A DNA stretch of 64,000 nucleotides from Photobacterium swingsii (GTDB lineage Bacteria > Pseudomonadota > Gammaproteobacteria > Enterobacterales > Vibrionaceae): the NCBI RefSeq assembly GCF_024346715.1, contig NZ_AP024852.1:2108001-2172000 (forward strand), in the 5' to 3' direction. Within the stretch, counting starts at the first letter, position 1, and each line of letters starts with the position of its first letter. A model generated the notes under the pieces. That model made no database searches, had not been told where the DNA came from, and saw only the letters and a list, made by a program, of their open reading frames with translations. The translations under genes and the position numbers were made by a program. This document shows, piece by piece, positions 51,835 to 61,130 of the stretch.

Positions 51835-53487
51835 ATGGTAGTGGATAACCGACAAGCAGACGCATCGTTAGCGTCGATGCATCGCATTTTTACAGTGCCT
51901 GAAGCACCCGATTCGACGCTAGGTGCCATTGAGCTAGATATATCTCAAAACCTCAATGAATTTCTACGTCATCATATAGCGGCAGTAGAAAAACCTTTAG
52001 CTGAAATAGAGAAGGATTTCTCAAGCGCTGATATTCCTGAAACACCGAGTTTTGTTTCCGATCACACCCAATTTTTATTAGACAAGCTAGTCGCGCAATC
52101 AGTACATACCTCTGCGCCTAGCTTTATTGGCCATATGACATCGGCATTGCCCTATTTCTTAATGCCACTATCAAAAATCATGATTGGTCTGAACCAAAAC
52201 TTGGTGAAAATTGAGACCTCTAAAGCCTTTACTCCCTTAGAGCGCCAAGTTCTCGGTATGATGCATAACTTAATTTATGATCAGGCCGATGATTTTTATG
52301 CGCAATGGATGCACAGTGCTAATCACTCATTGGGCTCTTTCTGCTCTGGGGGCACGATTGCAAACATCACAGCCCTTTGGGTTGCGCGCAATAACGTATT
52401 AAAAGCAGATGGTGAATTTCGCGGTGTAGCACAAGAAGGGCTATTTCGCGCAATGAAGCATTATGGCTATGAAGATTTAGCCATCTTAGTTTCAGAACGC
52501 GGTCATTACTCGCTAAAAAAAGCGGCTGATGTACTAGGCATAGGTCGAGATTGTGTTATTCCAATTAAGACCGATGAAAACAACCGTATTTGTACTGATG
52601 ACCTAAAGCAGACATTGTCTGAGCTTGAGGCAAAGCGCATCAAACCCATTGCGATTATTGGTGTAGCGGGTACAACAGAAACTGGCAATATTGATCCACT
52701 TGAAGAGCTCGCCGCCATTGCTGAAGCGCATCAATGTCATTTCCACGTTGATGCCGCATGGGGTGGCGCAACACTGATGTCGAATAAATACCGACATTTA
52801 TTAAAAGGGATTGAACGTGCAGACTCTGTGACCATAGATGCCCACAAACAACTCTATGTGCCTATGGGTGCAGGTATGGTTATTTTCAAAAACCCCGCCT
52901 CAATGACCTCTATCGAGCACCATGCGGAATACATATTGCGTAAAGGCTCAAAAGATTTAGGCAGCCATACACTGGAAGGGTCACGTAGCGGCATGGCTAT
53001 GCTGTTATTTGCTAGCTTAAATATTATCAGTCGACCAGGCTATGAATTGCTAATCAATGGAAGCATCGAAAAGGCGCAATACTTTGCTGATTTGATAAAG
53101 CAACAAGCGGATTTCGAATTAGTGACCGAGCCCGAGTTATGCTTACTCACCTACCGCTATGTCCCAGAAGCAACGCAGCAAGCTTTACTACTAGCCACTG
53201 ATGATGAGCGCGAAACATTACTCGAAGCTCTGAATGATCTAACCCAGTTTATCCAAAAACGTCAGCGCGAATCAGGTAAATCGTTCGTATCTCGGACCCG
53301 TATTCATCCAAAACAATGGCAACGTAAAATCACCACAGTATTTCGCGTTGTTCTTGCTAATCCACTCACCAGCCATGAGATACTCCAGAGTGTCCTTAAA
53401 GAGCAAAGAGAACTCGCTAAAGAGAGTGAATTAAGCTTACCTGCTATCCATACTCTGACTCAGCAGATCCTCAAACGCACTAAATAA
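51835..53487 (+). CDS. panP: PLP-dependent aspartate 1-decarboxylase PanP
   Basis: A 550-residue glutamate-decarboxylase-fold enzyme. The PLP lysine is in DAHKQLYVPMGAG, the Asp that binds the pyridine nitrogen in HVDAAWGG, and cofactor contacts are in CSGGTIANI and SERGHYSL. In Vibrio and relatives that lack PanD this enzyme makes beta-alanine from aspartate for pantothenate and coenzyme A. Presence of panP rather than panD is a Vibrionaceae-type trait. No pan genes are adjacent. A hairpin follows the stop by about 26 bases. Confidence 0.93.
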   Translation: MVVDNRQADASLASMHRIFTVPEAPDSTLGAIELDISQNLNEFLRHHIAAVEKPLAEIEKDFSSADIPETPSFVSDHTQFLLDKLVAQSVHTSAPSFIGHMTSALPYFLMPLSKIMIGLNQNLVKIETSKAFTPLERQVLGMMHNLIYDQADDFYAQWMHSANHSLGSFCSGGTIANITALWVARNNVLKADGEFRGVAQEGLFRAMKHYGYEDLAILVSERGHYSLKKAADVLGIGRDCVIPIKTDENNRICTDDLKQTLSELEAKRIKPIAIIGVAGTTETGNIDPLEELAAIAEAHQCHFHVDAAWGGATLMSNKYRHLLKGIERADSVTIDAHKQLYVPMGAGMVIFKNPASMTSIEHHAEYILRKGSKDLGSHTLEGSRSGMAMLLFASLNIISRPGYELLINGSIEKAQYFADLIKQQADFELVTEPELCLLTYRYVPEATQQALLLATDDERETLLEALNDLTQFIQKRQRESGKSFVSRTRIHPKQWQRKITTVFRVVLANPLTSHEILQSVLKEQRELAKESELSLPAIHTLTQQILKRTK

Positions 53488-53512
53488 GCTATCTATTATG
53501 GTATTTCTCAAG

Positions 53513-53537
53513 CATCTATCAGGCATACTGATAGGTG
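53513..53537 (+). terminator. terminator-like hairpin after panP
   Basis: The stem CATCTATCAG (53513-53522) / CTGATAGGTG (53528-53537), one G-T pair, is followed by TTTGCTGCTTTT. Confidence 0.65.
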
Positions 53538-53539
53538 TT

Positions 53540-53850
53540 TGCTGCTTTTATATACGAACAAACCTAAAAAAAATTTAAAAATTTATTTACCCGCTGAATC
53601 GTTCGGCTATTTTTTCAGCGTTTTTCCTTCACACTTACTCATTAAATGACTACGAGCGATAAATCATCGCTATCATTTTCATCAAAATCTATCACAACCA
53701 AATGAGATCAAGCTCTCATCGCGATGCAAAAATAAACAGCTTTTGCATCAATAACATACAAATAAGATCTGTATCACACTTCAAGCGCGTTAATAACACG
53801 TAATATAAATTGATCGTTATCAATAAAAGTGCTGATAAGCGCGCACAAAA
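53540..53850. other. intergenic region between panP and torR
   Basis: No gene seen. A second hairpin-like pair, CGCTGAA / TTCAGCG (about 53590-53618), ends in TTTTTCC and could terminate a transcript from the left, which would leave room for a small RNA of about 60 bases; this is speculative. Confidence 0.35.
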
Positions 53851-53878
53851 AAGCCGTTATACACTGTATAACGGCTCA
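53850..53878 (-). terminator. terminator of torR
   Basis: The 11-bp stem AGCCGTTATAC (53852-53862) / GTATAACGGCT (53866-53876) is followed on the minus strand by six T. Confidence 0.9.
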
Positions 53879-53945
53879 AATATGAAAACTTATGTCATTT
53901 TCAGCAACAGCAAATCAATAGCTTGCATGCTGAAATAAACAACAG

Positions 53946-54659
53946 TTAATCACCTGCAAACATGTAACCTTCTCCGTGAACTGTCACAAAGATTTGTGGG
54001 TTTTTCGGATCGGCTTCCATCTTAGAACGCATGCGACGAATCAGTACATCAATAGTACGATCATTCGGTGCTTCTACGCGGTGACTCAACATATTCAAGA
54101 TACGATCTCGGCTTAACACAACGTTTGGATGAGATGAAAAAGCAACTAATAATTCATATTCTGCTTTCGTTAATTTAACAGGAACGCCGTTATGGGTTAA
54201 TGCACGTTTATTGATATCAAATTGCCATTCACCGAAACGAATAATGCTGTCTTCTTGCAATTCGACAACAGCTTCATCGCGTGCCTTTTCGACCAGAGAG
54301 ATGCGCCACAGCAGGTTTTTAACACGAACAAGCAGCTCACGTAACTCAAAAGGCTTAGTTACATAATCGTCAGCACCCATCTCTAGTCCAACGATTCGAT
54401 CAATGCTATCGGTACGGCCAGTAACTAGAATAATGCCGACTTCTGAGCGACTACGTAGCTCACGCGTTAACATTAATCCGTCTTCACCCGGCAAGTTAAT
54501 ATCAAGCATTACAAGGTCAATTTTTTCGCTAGCCATAATGTCACGCATTTGCGCGCCACTCTCTGCTTGGCTCACCTTGTAACCTTCATTTTCAAAGTAA
54601 CCCACAAGCTTCGTTCGGGTCACAATCTCGTCTTCTACAACAAGTACGTGATGACTCAT
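53946..54659 (-). CDS. torR: TMAO response regulator TorR
   Basis: A 237-residue OmpR-family response regulator. The receiver domain (1-120) has phospho-acceptor Asp53 in LVMLDINLP, conserved Lys102 in TKPFELRELLVRVKNLLW, and the C-terminal winged helix ends FVTVHGEGYMFAGD. The sequence follows E. coli TorR closely (SHHVLVVEDE, GLMLTRELR, GIILVTGRTDSIDRIVGLEM in pieces). It activates torCAD when TMAO is sensed by TorT-TorS. I chose ATG 54659, with AGAGATAG upstream, over a 16-residue longer frame. torS and torT do not follow it, and a terminator does. Confidence 0.93.
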   Translation of the reverse strand: MSHHVLVVEDEIVTRTKLVGYFENEGYKVSQAESGAQMRDIMASEKIDLVMLDINLPGEDGLMLTRELRSRSEVGIILVTGRTDSIDRIVGLEMGADDYVTKPFELRELLVRVKNLLWRISLVEKARDEAVVELQEDSIIRFGEWQFDINKRALTHNGVPVKLTKAEYELLVAFSSHPNVVLSRDRILNMLSHRVEAPNDRTIDVLIRRMRSKMEADPKNPQIFVTVHGEGYMFAGD

Positions 54660-54768
54660 TTCTATCTCTTTTCTAATTATTTGGCTGTTTTTAATACGGT
54701 AGCACAACAGTCGGTTATTAACAATTTGTCATAAATCTGCCTTAACTGTTAATCCCTACCCTTATCCT

Positions 54769-54777
54769 TATTCACAT
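54769..54777. promoter_or_regulatory. candidate TorR box between torR and torC
   Basis: TATTCACAT resembles the E. coli TorR decamer CTGTTCATAT. The same nonamer occurs twice, inverted, in front of torD (58712-58766). It lies 82 bases upstream of the torC start. Confidence 0.45.
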
Positions 54778-54811
54778 CGTGGTTTTAAGATTAAACCATA
54801 AAAATTTATAC

Positions 54812-54832
54812 GTCACTGCTACTTACAGTGAC
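54812..54832. repeat. inverted repeat in the torC leader
   Basis: GTCACTG (54812-54818) / CAGTGAC (54826-54832), with a 7-base spacer, lies 26 bases before the torC start. It has no T run, so it is more likely an operator or an mRNA 5' hairpin than a terminator. Confidence 0.5.
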
Positions 54833-54858
54833 ATCATTCTTTAATGGAATCATCCACT

Positions 54859-56025
54859 ATGAAAAAACTTTGGCAAAAGTTGATCAAACCTAGCAGCAAG
54901 CTTTCTATTCTTGCACTGGTTTTGATCGGTATCGGTATCACCCTTGCGGGCACCTTCGTGGTACACAAAGGCTTCGAGGTTACTTCAACTATCGAGTTCT
55001 GTACTTCGTGCCACACCATGGAGCAAAACTACGAAGAGTACAAAGAGTCTGTTCACTTCAAAAATGCTTCAGGTGTTCAAGCAGTATGTACTGATTGTCA
55101 CCAGCCAAAAGATTTCCCTGGTAAGGTATTCCGTAAACTGGAAGCAGCAAAAGATCTATACCACCACTTCGTTACAGGCAAAATCGATACGCCTGAGAAG
55201 TTTGAAGAAAACCGCTTAGAAATGGCGCAAGCTGTTTGGGCACGTATGAGCGGCCAACAATCTAAAACATGTAAGAGCTGCCACTCGTACGACGATATGG
55301 ATCACAGCAAGCAATCTGCTAAAGCTGCGATGGAAATGAAGAAAGCTGCGGCTGAAAACATGAACTGTATCGAATGTCACAAAGGTATTGCACACGAATT
55401 ACCAAACATGGCTGGCGGCTTCCAAAAAGATTTTGAAACCCTACAAGCAACAGCCAACAGCCAAGGTGCAACTGCTGAGAAACTGTATTCTCTTGGTGAA
55501 AAAGATCTATACGCAACAGCTGATGCATCAGGTAAAGCAGAAGGTAAACTACTTCCTGCTTCTGAAGTAACGGTTCTTGAACGTAAAGACGATATGGTTA
55601 AAGTTCAGATCGACGGTTGGTTAGAAAAAGCGGGTAAAGGCCGTGTAATGACTGAGTACATGGGTAAACGTGTATTCAAAGCAACTATCCGTGGTGACGT
55701 TAAAGCAACTGAGCAAGTAATTGAAGAGAAGACCGACTCTGCGACTGACATCGTATGGCAACACGTTTCTGTTCAAGCATGGGTAACAAGCGCTGATCTT
55801 ATCGACAACATTCAGCCAATCTGGAACTACGCAGAAGGTATGTACGCATCGACTTGTAACGCATGTCACGCGGCTCCAGACCCAGCTCACTTCACTGCTA
55901 ACGGTTGGATCTCTGGCCTGAATGCAATGAGCGCTTACTACCGTCTAAGCAAAACTGAAGAACGTACCCTACTTAAGTATCTTCAAAACCACGGTAAAGA
56001 CACTGGCGGCGCTGGCGCACACTAA
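54859..56025 (+). CDS. torC: pentahaem cytochrome c TorC
   Basis: A 388-residue membrane-anchored cytochrome that passes electrons from the menaquinol pool to TorA. An N-terminal anchor helix (about 16-36) is followed by a NapC/NirT-type tetrahaem domain with CxxCH sites at 48-52, 77-81, 138-142 and 170-174, and a C-terminal TorA-contacting domain with a fifth site CNACH at 333-337. In E. coli the apo-form of TorC also represses TorS. I chose ATG 54859 (MKKLWQKL) rather than ATG 54844, which has no ribosome site. torA follows by 71 bases in the same direction. Confidence 0.96.
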   Translation: MKKLWQKLIKPSSKLSILALVLIGIGITLAGTFVVHKGFEVTSTIEFCTSCHTMEQNYEEYKESVHFKNASGVQAVCTDCHQPKDFPGKVFRKLEAAKDLYHHFVTGKIDTPEKFEENRLEMAQAVWARMSGQQSKTCKSCHSYDDMDHSKQSAKAAMEMKKAAAENMNCIECHKGIAHELPNMAGGFQKDFETLQATANSQGATAEKLYSLGEKDLYATADASGKAEGKLLPASEVTVLERKDDMVKVQIDGWLEKAGKGRVMTEYMGKRVFKATIRGDVKATEQVIEEKTDSATDIVWQHVSVQAWVTSADLIDNIQPIWNYAEGMYASTCNACHAAPDPAHFTANGWISGLNAMSAYYRLSKTEERTLLKYLQNHGKDTGGAGAH

Positions 56026-56096
56026 TTCCCGATAGGCGGAAGGTATCCCTTCCGCCACATCCACAGAATTTAAAATAATTAAAGGATTCTCCAATT

Positions 56097-58625
56097 ATGG
56101 CGACTCAAATTCTAAACAAAGGCATCTCACGCCGTCGTTTCCTTTCGGGAATGGTTGCAGCGAGTGCGGCATCAGTAGTAGGTACAAGCCTACTTGCACC
56201 ACGCAACGCAATGGCTGCAACTGAATCACAAGCTAAATTCACAGGCGACGTACTGTCTGGTTCACACTGGGGTGCATTCCGCGCTAAAGTTGTTGACGGT
56301 GTTTGGGTAAGTACTACTCCTTTCGAAAAGGACAACCACCCTACTCACATGATCGATGGCGTACGTGAAGTGGTTTACAACCCTGCACGTGTTAAATACC
56401 CAATGGTACGTATCGACTGGCTAAAACACGGCTACAAGTCTGATACAACGCAACGTGGTGACAACCGCTTTGTACGTGTGCCATGGTCTCAAGCGCTTGA
56501 TTTCTTCTACCACGAAATGGAACGTGTTCAGAACAACTTCGGCCCTAGCGCACTGTACGCTGGTCACACAGGTTGGCAGTCTGTAGGTAAACTGCACTCT
56601 GCAGGTACTATGATGAGCCGTGCTGTTAGCCTACACGGTACTTACCTAGGTAAAATGGGTGACTACTCAACAGGTGCTGCGCAAGTAATCCTTCCTTACG
56701 TTGCTGGTGCAATGGAAGTATACGAGCAACAAACATCTTGGCCGCTAGTGCTTGAGCACTCAGACACTATCGTTATCTGGGGTTCTGACCCAATTAAAAA
56801 CCTACAAGTAGGTTGGTTAGTTCCAGATCACAGCCCGTACGCGTACTACCAGCAACTTGCTGAGAAAGTGAAAAACAAAGAAATTAAAGTTATTCACGTT
56901 GACCCAGTACGCTCAGAAACAATGAAGTATGTTGGTGGTGAGCAGGTTCCTGTTAACCCACAAACTGACCTTCCGTTGATGCTTGCTGTTGCGCACACTC
57001 TGTATACTGAAAACCTATACAACAAAGAGTTCATCGCTGACTACACAACAGGCTTCAAGAAGTTCACACCTTACCTAATGGGTGAGACTGACGGTGTAGA
57101 GAAAACACCTGAGTGGGCTGAAAAAATCTGTGGCATTAAAGCTGATGACATCCGTGCTCTTGCACGTCAAATGGCTTCTGGCCGTACACAAATCATCGGT
57201 GGCTGGTGTCTACAACGTATGCAACACGGTGAGCAATACGCGTGGATGCTAGTTGTTGTTGCTGCAATGCTTGGTCAAATCGGTCTACCTGGTGGTGGTT
57301 TCGGTTTCGGCTGGCACTACAATGATGCAGGTTCTATTACGTCTAACGGCCCACTAATGTCTGGCTTTAGCGGCGTAACTGGCGTTGACCCAATCCACAA
57401 CGGTTCATACAACGGCTACTCAACGTACATCCCTGTTGCACGTTTCGTAGACTGTATCGACAACCCGGGTAAAACTATCCAATGGAACGGTCACGACATT
57501 AAGTTCCCAGAAATGAAGATGGCTATCTTCTGTGGTAACAACCCGTTCCACCACCACCAAGATCGTAACAAGATGATCAAGGCGTGGCGTAAACTGGAAA
57601 CTGTTGTCTCTATCGACCACCAGTGGACAGCAACATGTCGTTTTGCTGATATCGTACTACCAGCAACCACAACCCATGAGCGTGATGACATCGAGCAATA
57701 CGGTAACCACTCAAACGCAGGTATCATCGCACTTCCTAAAGTGGTTGAACCAATGTTTGAAGCGAAAGATGACTTCGAAATGTTCCGTGAACTATGTCGT
57801 CGTTACGACCGTGAAGAAGCATTCACTGGCGGTAAAACGCAAATGGAATGGATTGAAGAAATCTACAATGGCGCACGTCTACAAGGCCGTGGCCTAGGTG
57901 TTCGTATGCCTAACTTCAAGAAATTCTGGGAAGGTGAAGGTTTCATCGACTTCCCTGCTGGTAACGAGTGGGTACGTCACGAATCATTCCGTAAAGAACC
58001 GGATCTAGAGCCTCTAGGTACTGCTTCTGGTCTGATCGAAATCTACTGTAAGACTATTGCAGATATGGGTTACGATGACTGTCAAGGTCACCCAATGTGG
58101 TTTGAAAAGAAAGAACGTAGCCACGGCGGTCCTCGTTCTGACGCATTCCCACTGCACTTACAGAGCTGTCACCCGAACCACCGTCTGCACTCGCAGCTAT
58201 GTTCTTCAACAGAACTACGTGCGACTTACGCAGTAGCGGATCGCGAGCCTATCTACATCAATACTAAAGATGCAGAAGCGCGTGGTATTAAATCTGGTGA
58301 CGTAGTACGTGTATTCAACGACCGTGGCCAAGTGCTTGCTGGTGCCGTTGTTACAGACGATTACTCTCAAGGTGTTTGTCGTATCGAAGAAGGTGCATGG
58401 TACAGCCCGCTTGAAGGTGGTAAGCCAGGTACTATTTGTACATACGGTGATCCAAACGTACTAACGCAAGATATTGGTTCTTCTAAACTTGCACAGGCAA
58501 CGTCAGCGCACTCAGCGATCGTTAACATCGAGAAGTACACTGGTGTTGTTCCTGCTGTAACTGGCTTCCACGGCCCGACAGAAGTAACAGATATCGATCC
58601 TCTATTCCCTGCTATGAAAGCATAA
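56097..58625 (+). CDS. torA: trimethylamine N-oxide reductase TorA
   Basis: A periplasmic molybdoenzyme reducing TMAO to trimethylamine as terminal electron acceptor. The 842 residues match E. coli TorA (848). The N-terminal Tat signal has the twin-arginine motif SRRRFLS (11-17), a hydrophobic stretch and a cleavage site near AMAA (about 41). The molybdopterin domains include GDYSTGAAQ, where Ser191 is the expected Mo ligand of the DMSO reductase family, and VIWGSDPIKN. TorD inserts the cofactor before export. AAAGGA lies nine bases before ATG 56097. The strong codon bias suggests high expression. Confidence 0.97.
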   Translation: MATQILNKGISRRRFLSGMVAASAASVVGTSLLAPRNAMAATESQAKFTGDVLSGSHWGAFRAKVVDGVWVSTTPFEKDNHPTHMIDGVREVVYNPARVKYPMVRIDWLKHGYKSDTTQRGDNRFVRVPWSQALDFFYHEMERVQNNFGPSALYAGHTGWQSVGKLHSAGTMMSRAVSLHGTYLGKMGDYSTGAAQVILPYVAGAMEVYEQQTSWPLVLEHSDTIVIWGSDPIKNLQVGWLVPDHSPYAYYQQLAEKVKNKEIKVIHVDPVRSETMKYVGGEQVPVNPQTDLPLMLAVAHTLYTENLYNKEFIADYTTGFKKFTPYLMGETDGVEKTPEWAEKICGIKADDIRALARQMASGRTQIIGGWCLQRMQHGEQYAWMLVVVAAMLGQIGLPGGGFGFGWHYNDAGSITSNGPLMSGFSGVTGVDPIHNGSYNGYSTYIPVARFVDCIDNPGKTIQWNGHDIKFPEMKMAIFCGNNPFHHHQDRNKMIKAWRKLETVVSIDHQWTATCRFADIVLPATTTHERDDIEQYGNHSNAGIIALPKVVEPMFEAKDDFEMFRELCRRYDREEAFTGGKTQMEWIEEIYNGARLQGRGLGVRMPNFKKFWEGEGFIDFPAGNEWVRHESFRKEPDLEPLGTASGLIEIYCKTIADMGYDDCQGHPMWFEKKERSHGGPRSDAFPLHLQSCHPNHRLHSQLCSSTELRATYAVADREPIYINTKDAEARGIKSGDVVRVFNDRGQVLAGAVVTDDYSQGVCRIEEGAWYSPLEGGKPGTICTYGDPNVLTQDIGSSKLAQATSAHSAIVNIEKYTGVVPAVTGFHGPTEVTDIDPLFPAMKA

Positions 58626-58635
58626 TACAGGTGAC

Positions 58636-58658
58636 GTGTGGCTCTTTATGGGCCACAC
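58636..58658 (+). repeat. hairpin after torA
   Basis: The perfect stem GTGTGGC (58636-58642) / GCCACAC (58652-58658) begins 11 bases after the torA stop and may protect the torCA mRNA from 3' exonucleases. Confidence 0.55.
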
Positions 58659-58668
58659 AGACTTGATG

Positions 58669-58700
58669 AAGGTAGCTTGAATGAGCTACCTTTATTTTTC
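58669..58700 (+). terminator. terminator between torA and torD
   Basis: The stem AAGGTAGCT (58669-58677) / AGCTACCTT (58684-58692) is followed by TATTTTTC. It would reduce or end torCA transcription before torD. Confidence 0.75.
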
Positions 58701-58711
58701 TAACGAAAATC

Positions 58712-58766
58712 TATTCACATACAAGGCGTTACCACAAGCCTTAACAACAAATACTGTATGTGAATA
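58712..58766. promoter_or_regulatory. large inverted repeat with TorR-box-like arms before torD
   Basis: The arms TATTCACATACA (58712-58723) and TGTATGTGAATA (58755-58766) are perfect 12-base complements. A nested pair AAGGC (58723-58727) / GCCTT (58738-58742) lies inside. Each arm contains TATTCACAT, also present before torC. It ends 58 bases upstream of the torD start and could be a TorR-controlled torD promoter or an mRNA structure. Confidence 0.5.
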
Positions 58767-58824
58767 TGTTTTCCTAAATAAGCCCTCCTCTTATGAGCTT
58801 GTTTAAAACCGTCTTGGAGTAACC

Positions 58825-59475
58825 ATGCAAGAACTGATTGCCTTCAACGAACAACGTGCTGAAATTTACTGGTGGATGTCTTCACTACTGGCACGCGAAC
58901 TAACGAACGAAGATTTAGAGCAATATTACGGTGGCGAGATGTACACCTTCTTGTCTGGCCTTGGCATGACAGATGAGCTTAAAGCACCTGTAGAGGCCTT
59001 CCGTGAAGCCATTACGCGCGTACAAGGCCGTGAAGATGCACAACTAGAGCTTGCTGCTGATTTCTGTGGCTTATTCCTTAGTACACCTAAATCTGGCGCC
59101 TTACCGTATGCATCTATGTACATTGGTGAATCAGGTCTACTCAATGATAAACCAGCACAAGAAATGAATGCCTTATTTGGTAAATACGATATTGCACAGC
59201 GTAAAGAGTTTAATGAACCTGCTGATCACATTGCGATCGAATTAGACTTTCTTGGTAACTTAATCATTCTGGCTAATCAGCAAGATGATGAAGAAAAACA
59301 CGAAGAAGCAATGCAAACTCAACTAAGCTTCATTAATGAGCATTTAATGACTTGGTTACCGCTATTCGTTAAAGAATGTAATACACGTGACAAATTCGGC
59401 TTCTATGCTGCTGCTGTTAACTTGTTACTTGCGTTTTGCCAACTTGATGTGGCATTCCTGCAAGGCGAAGAATAA
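58825..59475 (+). CDS. torD: TorA-specific chaperone TorD
   Basis: A 216-residue cytoplasmic helical chaperone of the TorD/DmsD family that binds apo-TorA and its Tat signal, aids molybdenum cofactor insertion and guards export. Family segments include [15 protein letters not shown] at the start, [27 protein letters not shown] (in parts) and the [13 protein letters not shown] motif with the conserved DHxxxEL-type core. TTGGAG precedes ATG 58825. It is 199 bases after torA and separated by a terminator, unlike the tight E. coli operon. Confidence 0.95.
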   Translation: MQELIAFNEQRAEIYWWMSSLLARELTNEDLEQYYGGEMYTFLSGLGMTDELKAPVEAFREAITRVQGREDAQLELAADFCGLFLSTPKSGALPYASMYIGESGLLNDKPAQEMNALFGKYDIAQRKEFNEPADHIAIELDFLGNLIILANQQDDEEKHEEAMQTQLSFINEHLMTWLPLFVKECNTRDKFGFYAAAVNLLLAFCQLDVAFLQGEE

Positions 59476-59890
59476 CCCCGAATAATAAGTCCTCGCGACT
59501 AACAAAGCGATTTCACCAATCGCTGATAGTGAAATCACTGATCGTAGTAATCACTGACTTTAACTATCAAGGCTATGTCGCGACACTATCTCCTTTGCTG
59601 GCAATCGGATTGCCAGCTTTTTTCGCCAACCTATCACCCATAGCTAAAACAATTAACGCTCCGCTTTTCCTCTCTTGCCAATTCATCAATCAAAAACAAC
59701 TCTTTAGCATTGTTCAGTTAGCAGTCAGCCAAACTTACATTACACTGACAAAGCCTGTATCAGAATCCGTCATTTTACCTACACGCCATTATTCGCTATG
59801 AACATTGAACTATACAGATGAGATCTCACTCACCATCTATATAAGTGTTCAGGCTGTAAACTTACTCAAACAACAATAATAGGTAATACA
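59476..59890. other. intergenic region after torD
   Basis: No gene is supported. An open frame at 59529-59801 is rejected because a strong terminator lies inside it. A GATTTCAC / GTGAAATC inverted repeat (59509-59536) is also present near the torD end. Confidence 0.6.
59597..59624 (+). terminator. intrinsic terminator of torD
   Basis: The stem GCTGGCAAT (59597-59605) / ATTGCCAGC (59609-59617) has a 3-base loop and is followed by six T. It lies about 120 bases after torD. Confidence 0.9.
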
Positions 59891-60436
59891 ATGACTGACT
59901 CTCATACCTTTACTGCGCGTTTCATAAAATCAATCTGTACTGCCCTACTTATCGCCGCTTCAGCCATTAGCTTACAAGCAACTGCAAGCCCAGTATCAAC
60001 AGATTCCTACACCGAACAGCAACGCATAGCGAATAAAGTGGGGGTTATCCAGCAAGAATTAGCTGCAATTAAGCAAGAAACTCTGCAAGCAAACCCTAAG
60101 TTACGTCAGCAACAATTAGAGTTCGAAAAAGCATTCGAAGCCAAAGCAGAGCAAGTGGGCTACGACCCCGATGCTTTTATGGCTAAAGCCAAAGAAATTC
60201 AAGATGAATTACGAGCAGCAGGCACTACACAAGAACAGCAAGCTAAGCTGATAAAAGAATTTAGCCATGCCAAATCCGTTTTAGCTAAACAACGAGAAAC
60301 GATAATGAGCGATGAAGCGTTAATGGATAAGGAAGAAGATCTACGCAAAGCAACCTACATCGCCATGACCAAGCATGATCCTAAAACCAAAGAATTATTC
60401 GGTAACTTAGATCAACTACTAAAACAAATGCAGTAA
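59891..60436 (+). CDS. exported coiled-coil protein of unknown function
   Basis: A 181-residue protein. The signal peptide (hydrophobic core CTALLIAASAISL, cleavage near ATAS) is followed by a long alanine/glutamine/lysine-rich region (about 40-140) with heptad-like spacing, so a periplasmic coiled coil or helical bundle is likely. No catalytic motif is visible and I do not recognise the family. It stands alone, with a strong terminator after the stop. Confidence 0.75.
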   Translation: MTDSHTFTARFIKSICTALLIAASAISLQATASPVSTDSYTEQQRIANKVGVIQQELAAIKQETLQANPKLRQQQLEFEKAFEAKAEQVGYDPDAFMAKAKEIQDELRAAGTTQEQQAKLIKEFSHAKSVLAKQRETIMSDEALMDKEEDLRKATYIAMTKHDPKTKELFGNLDQLLKQMQ

Positions 60437-60475
60437 TAGGTTATTCATTCGAATGCTACTTGTTATTGAAAAACA

Positions 60476-60514
60476 AAAAAGCCCACATCGACCTTACTCG
60501 ATGTGGGCTTTTAC
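60476..60514. terminator. bidirectional terminator
   Basis: The 14-bp stem AAAGCCCACATCGA (60478-60491) / TCGATGTGGGCTTT (60498-60511) has T/A runs on both sides, between convergent genes. Confidence 0.92.
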
Positions 60515-60558
60515 TTGTCTAATCGTTAAGGTGAGAAGACACAATTAAGTAAGATAAA

Positions 60559-60957
60559 TTAAATCTCTACCGCTTGATTCGCTTTTAAACGCTGCATACC
60601 TTTGCTGATTTTGATAAACCAAAAACAAATAGCAGCCAAAGAAATCCCAGCTCCAATGTAAGGAATAGCATGGCGGATCATATCTAAAATATCGCTGTGT
60701 ACCCAATACTCAGCACCTGCAACCATGCCACTGGTTGTTGCAGCAGTTACACCTAACACCACAAAAAAAGTAAAGAATAAGAAGAATGTTTTGATGATGG
60801 TGTAGTAGTGGCTGTAGGTAACTTCATCAGTACCTTTATTCATTTGATATGCAGAATAAATAATGGCAACAATGCCTGAAATCATCAGAGTAAATGGCGT
60901 AAGAAAAGTTGCAATATAAGCAAACCAAACGCCTTGTCTTTTCGTATCTGTCGTCAT
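60559..60957 (-). CDS. small membrane protein, DUF4870-like
   Basis: A 132-residue protein with three to four predicted helices (about 14-33, 52-72 and 90-112). The layout, including YATFLTPFTLMISGIVAIIYS and a polar YSHYYTIIKT turn before helix 2, resembles small membrane proteins of the DUF4870 group. The family name is tentative. It starts at ATG 60957. No partner is adjacent. Function unknown. Confidence 0.7.
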   Translation of the reverse strand: MTTDTKRQGVWFAYIATFLTPFTLMISGIVAIIYSAYQMNKGTDEVTYSHYYTIIKTFFLFFTFFVVLGVTAATTSGMVAGAEYWVHSDILDMIRHAIPYIGAGISLAAICFWFIKISKGMQRLKANQAVEI

Positions 60958-61130
60958 GCTTTTAGTCCAAAGTAAGCAGCAATGAATCCCATAATTATCA
61001 CACTATTTTTGTGGATTTCAAGAATTTATAAGCTATATCTCAAGGATTTAATTCAAGCACAGACACATTTAGTGTTAACTGTTACCATGAATCTGTAGAT
61101 ACCCTTTCTAGCTCACAAGGATAGTGACGA

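Noticed and set aside
56026-56096. Search for torE between torC and torA
   Set aside because: The gap is only 71 bases and contains a ribosome site for torA; no membrane mini-gene fits.
59529-59801. 90-codon plus-strand open frame after torD
   Set aside because: A strong intrinsic terminator (59597-59624) lies inside it, and there is no ribosome site.
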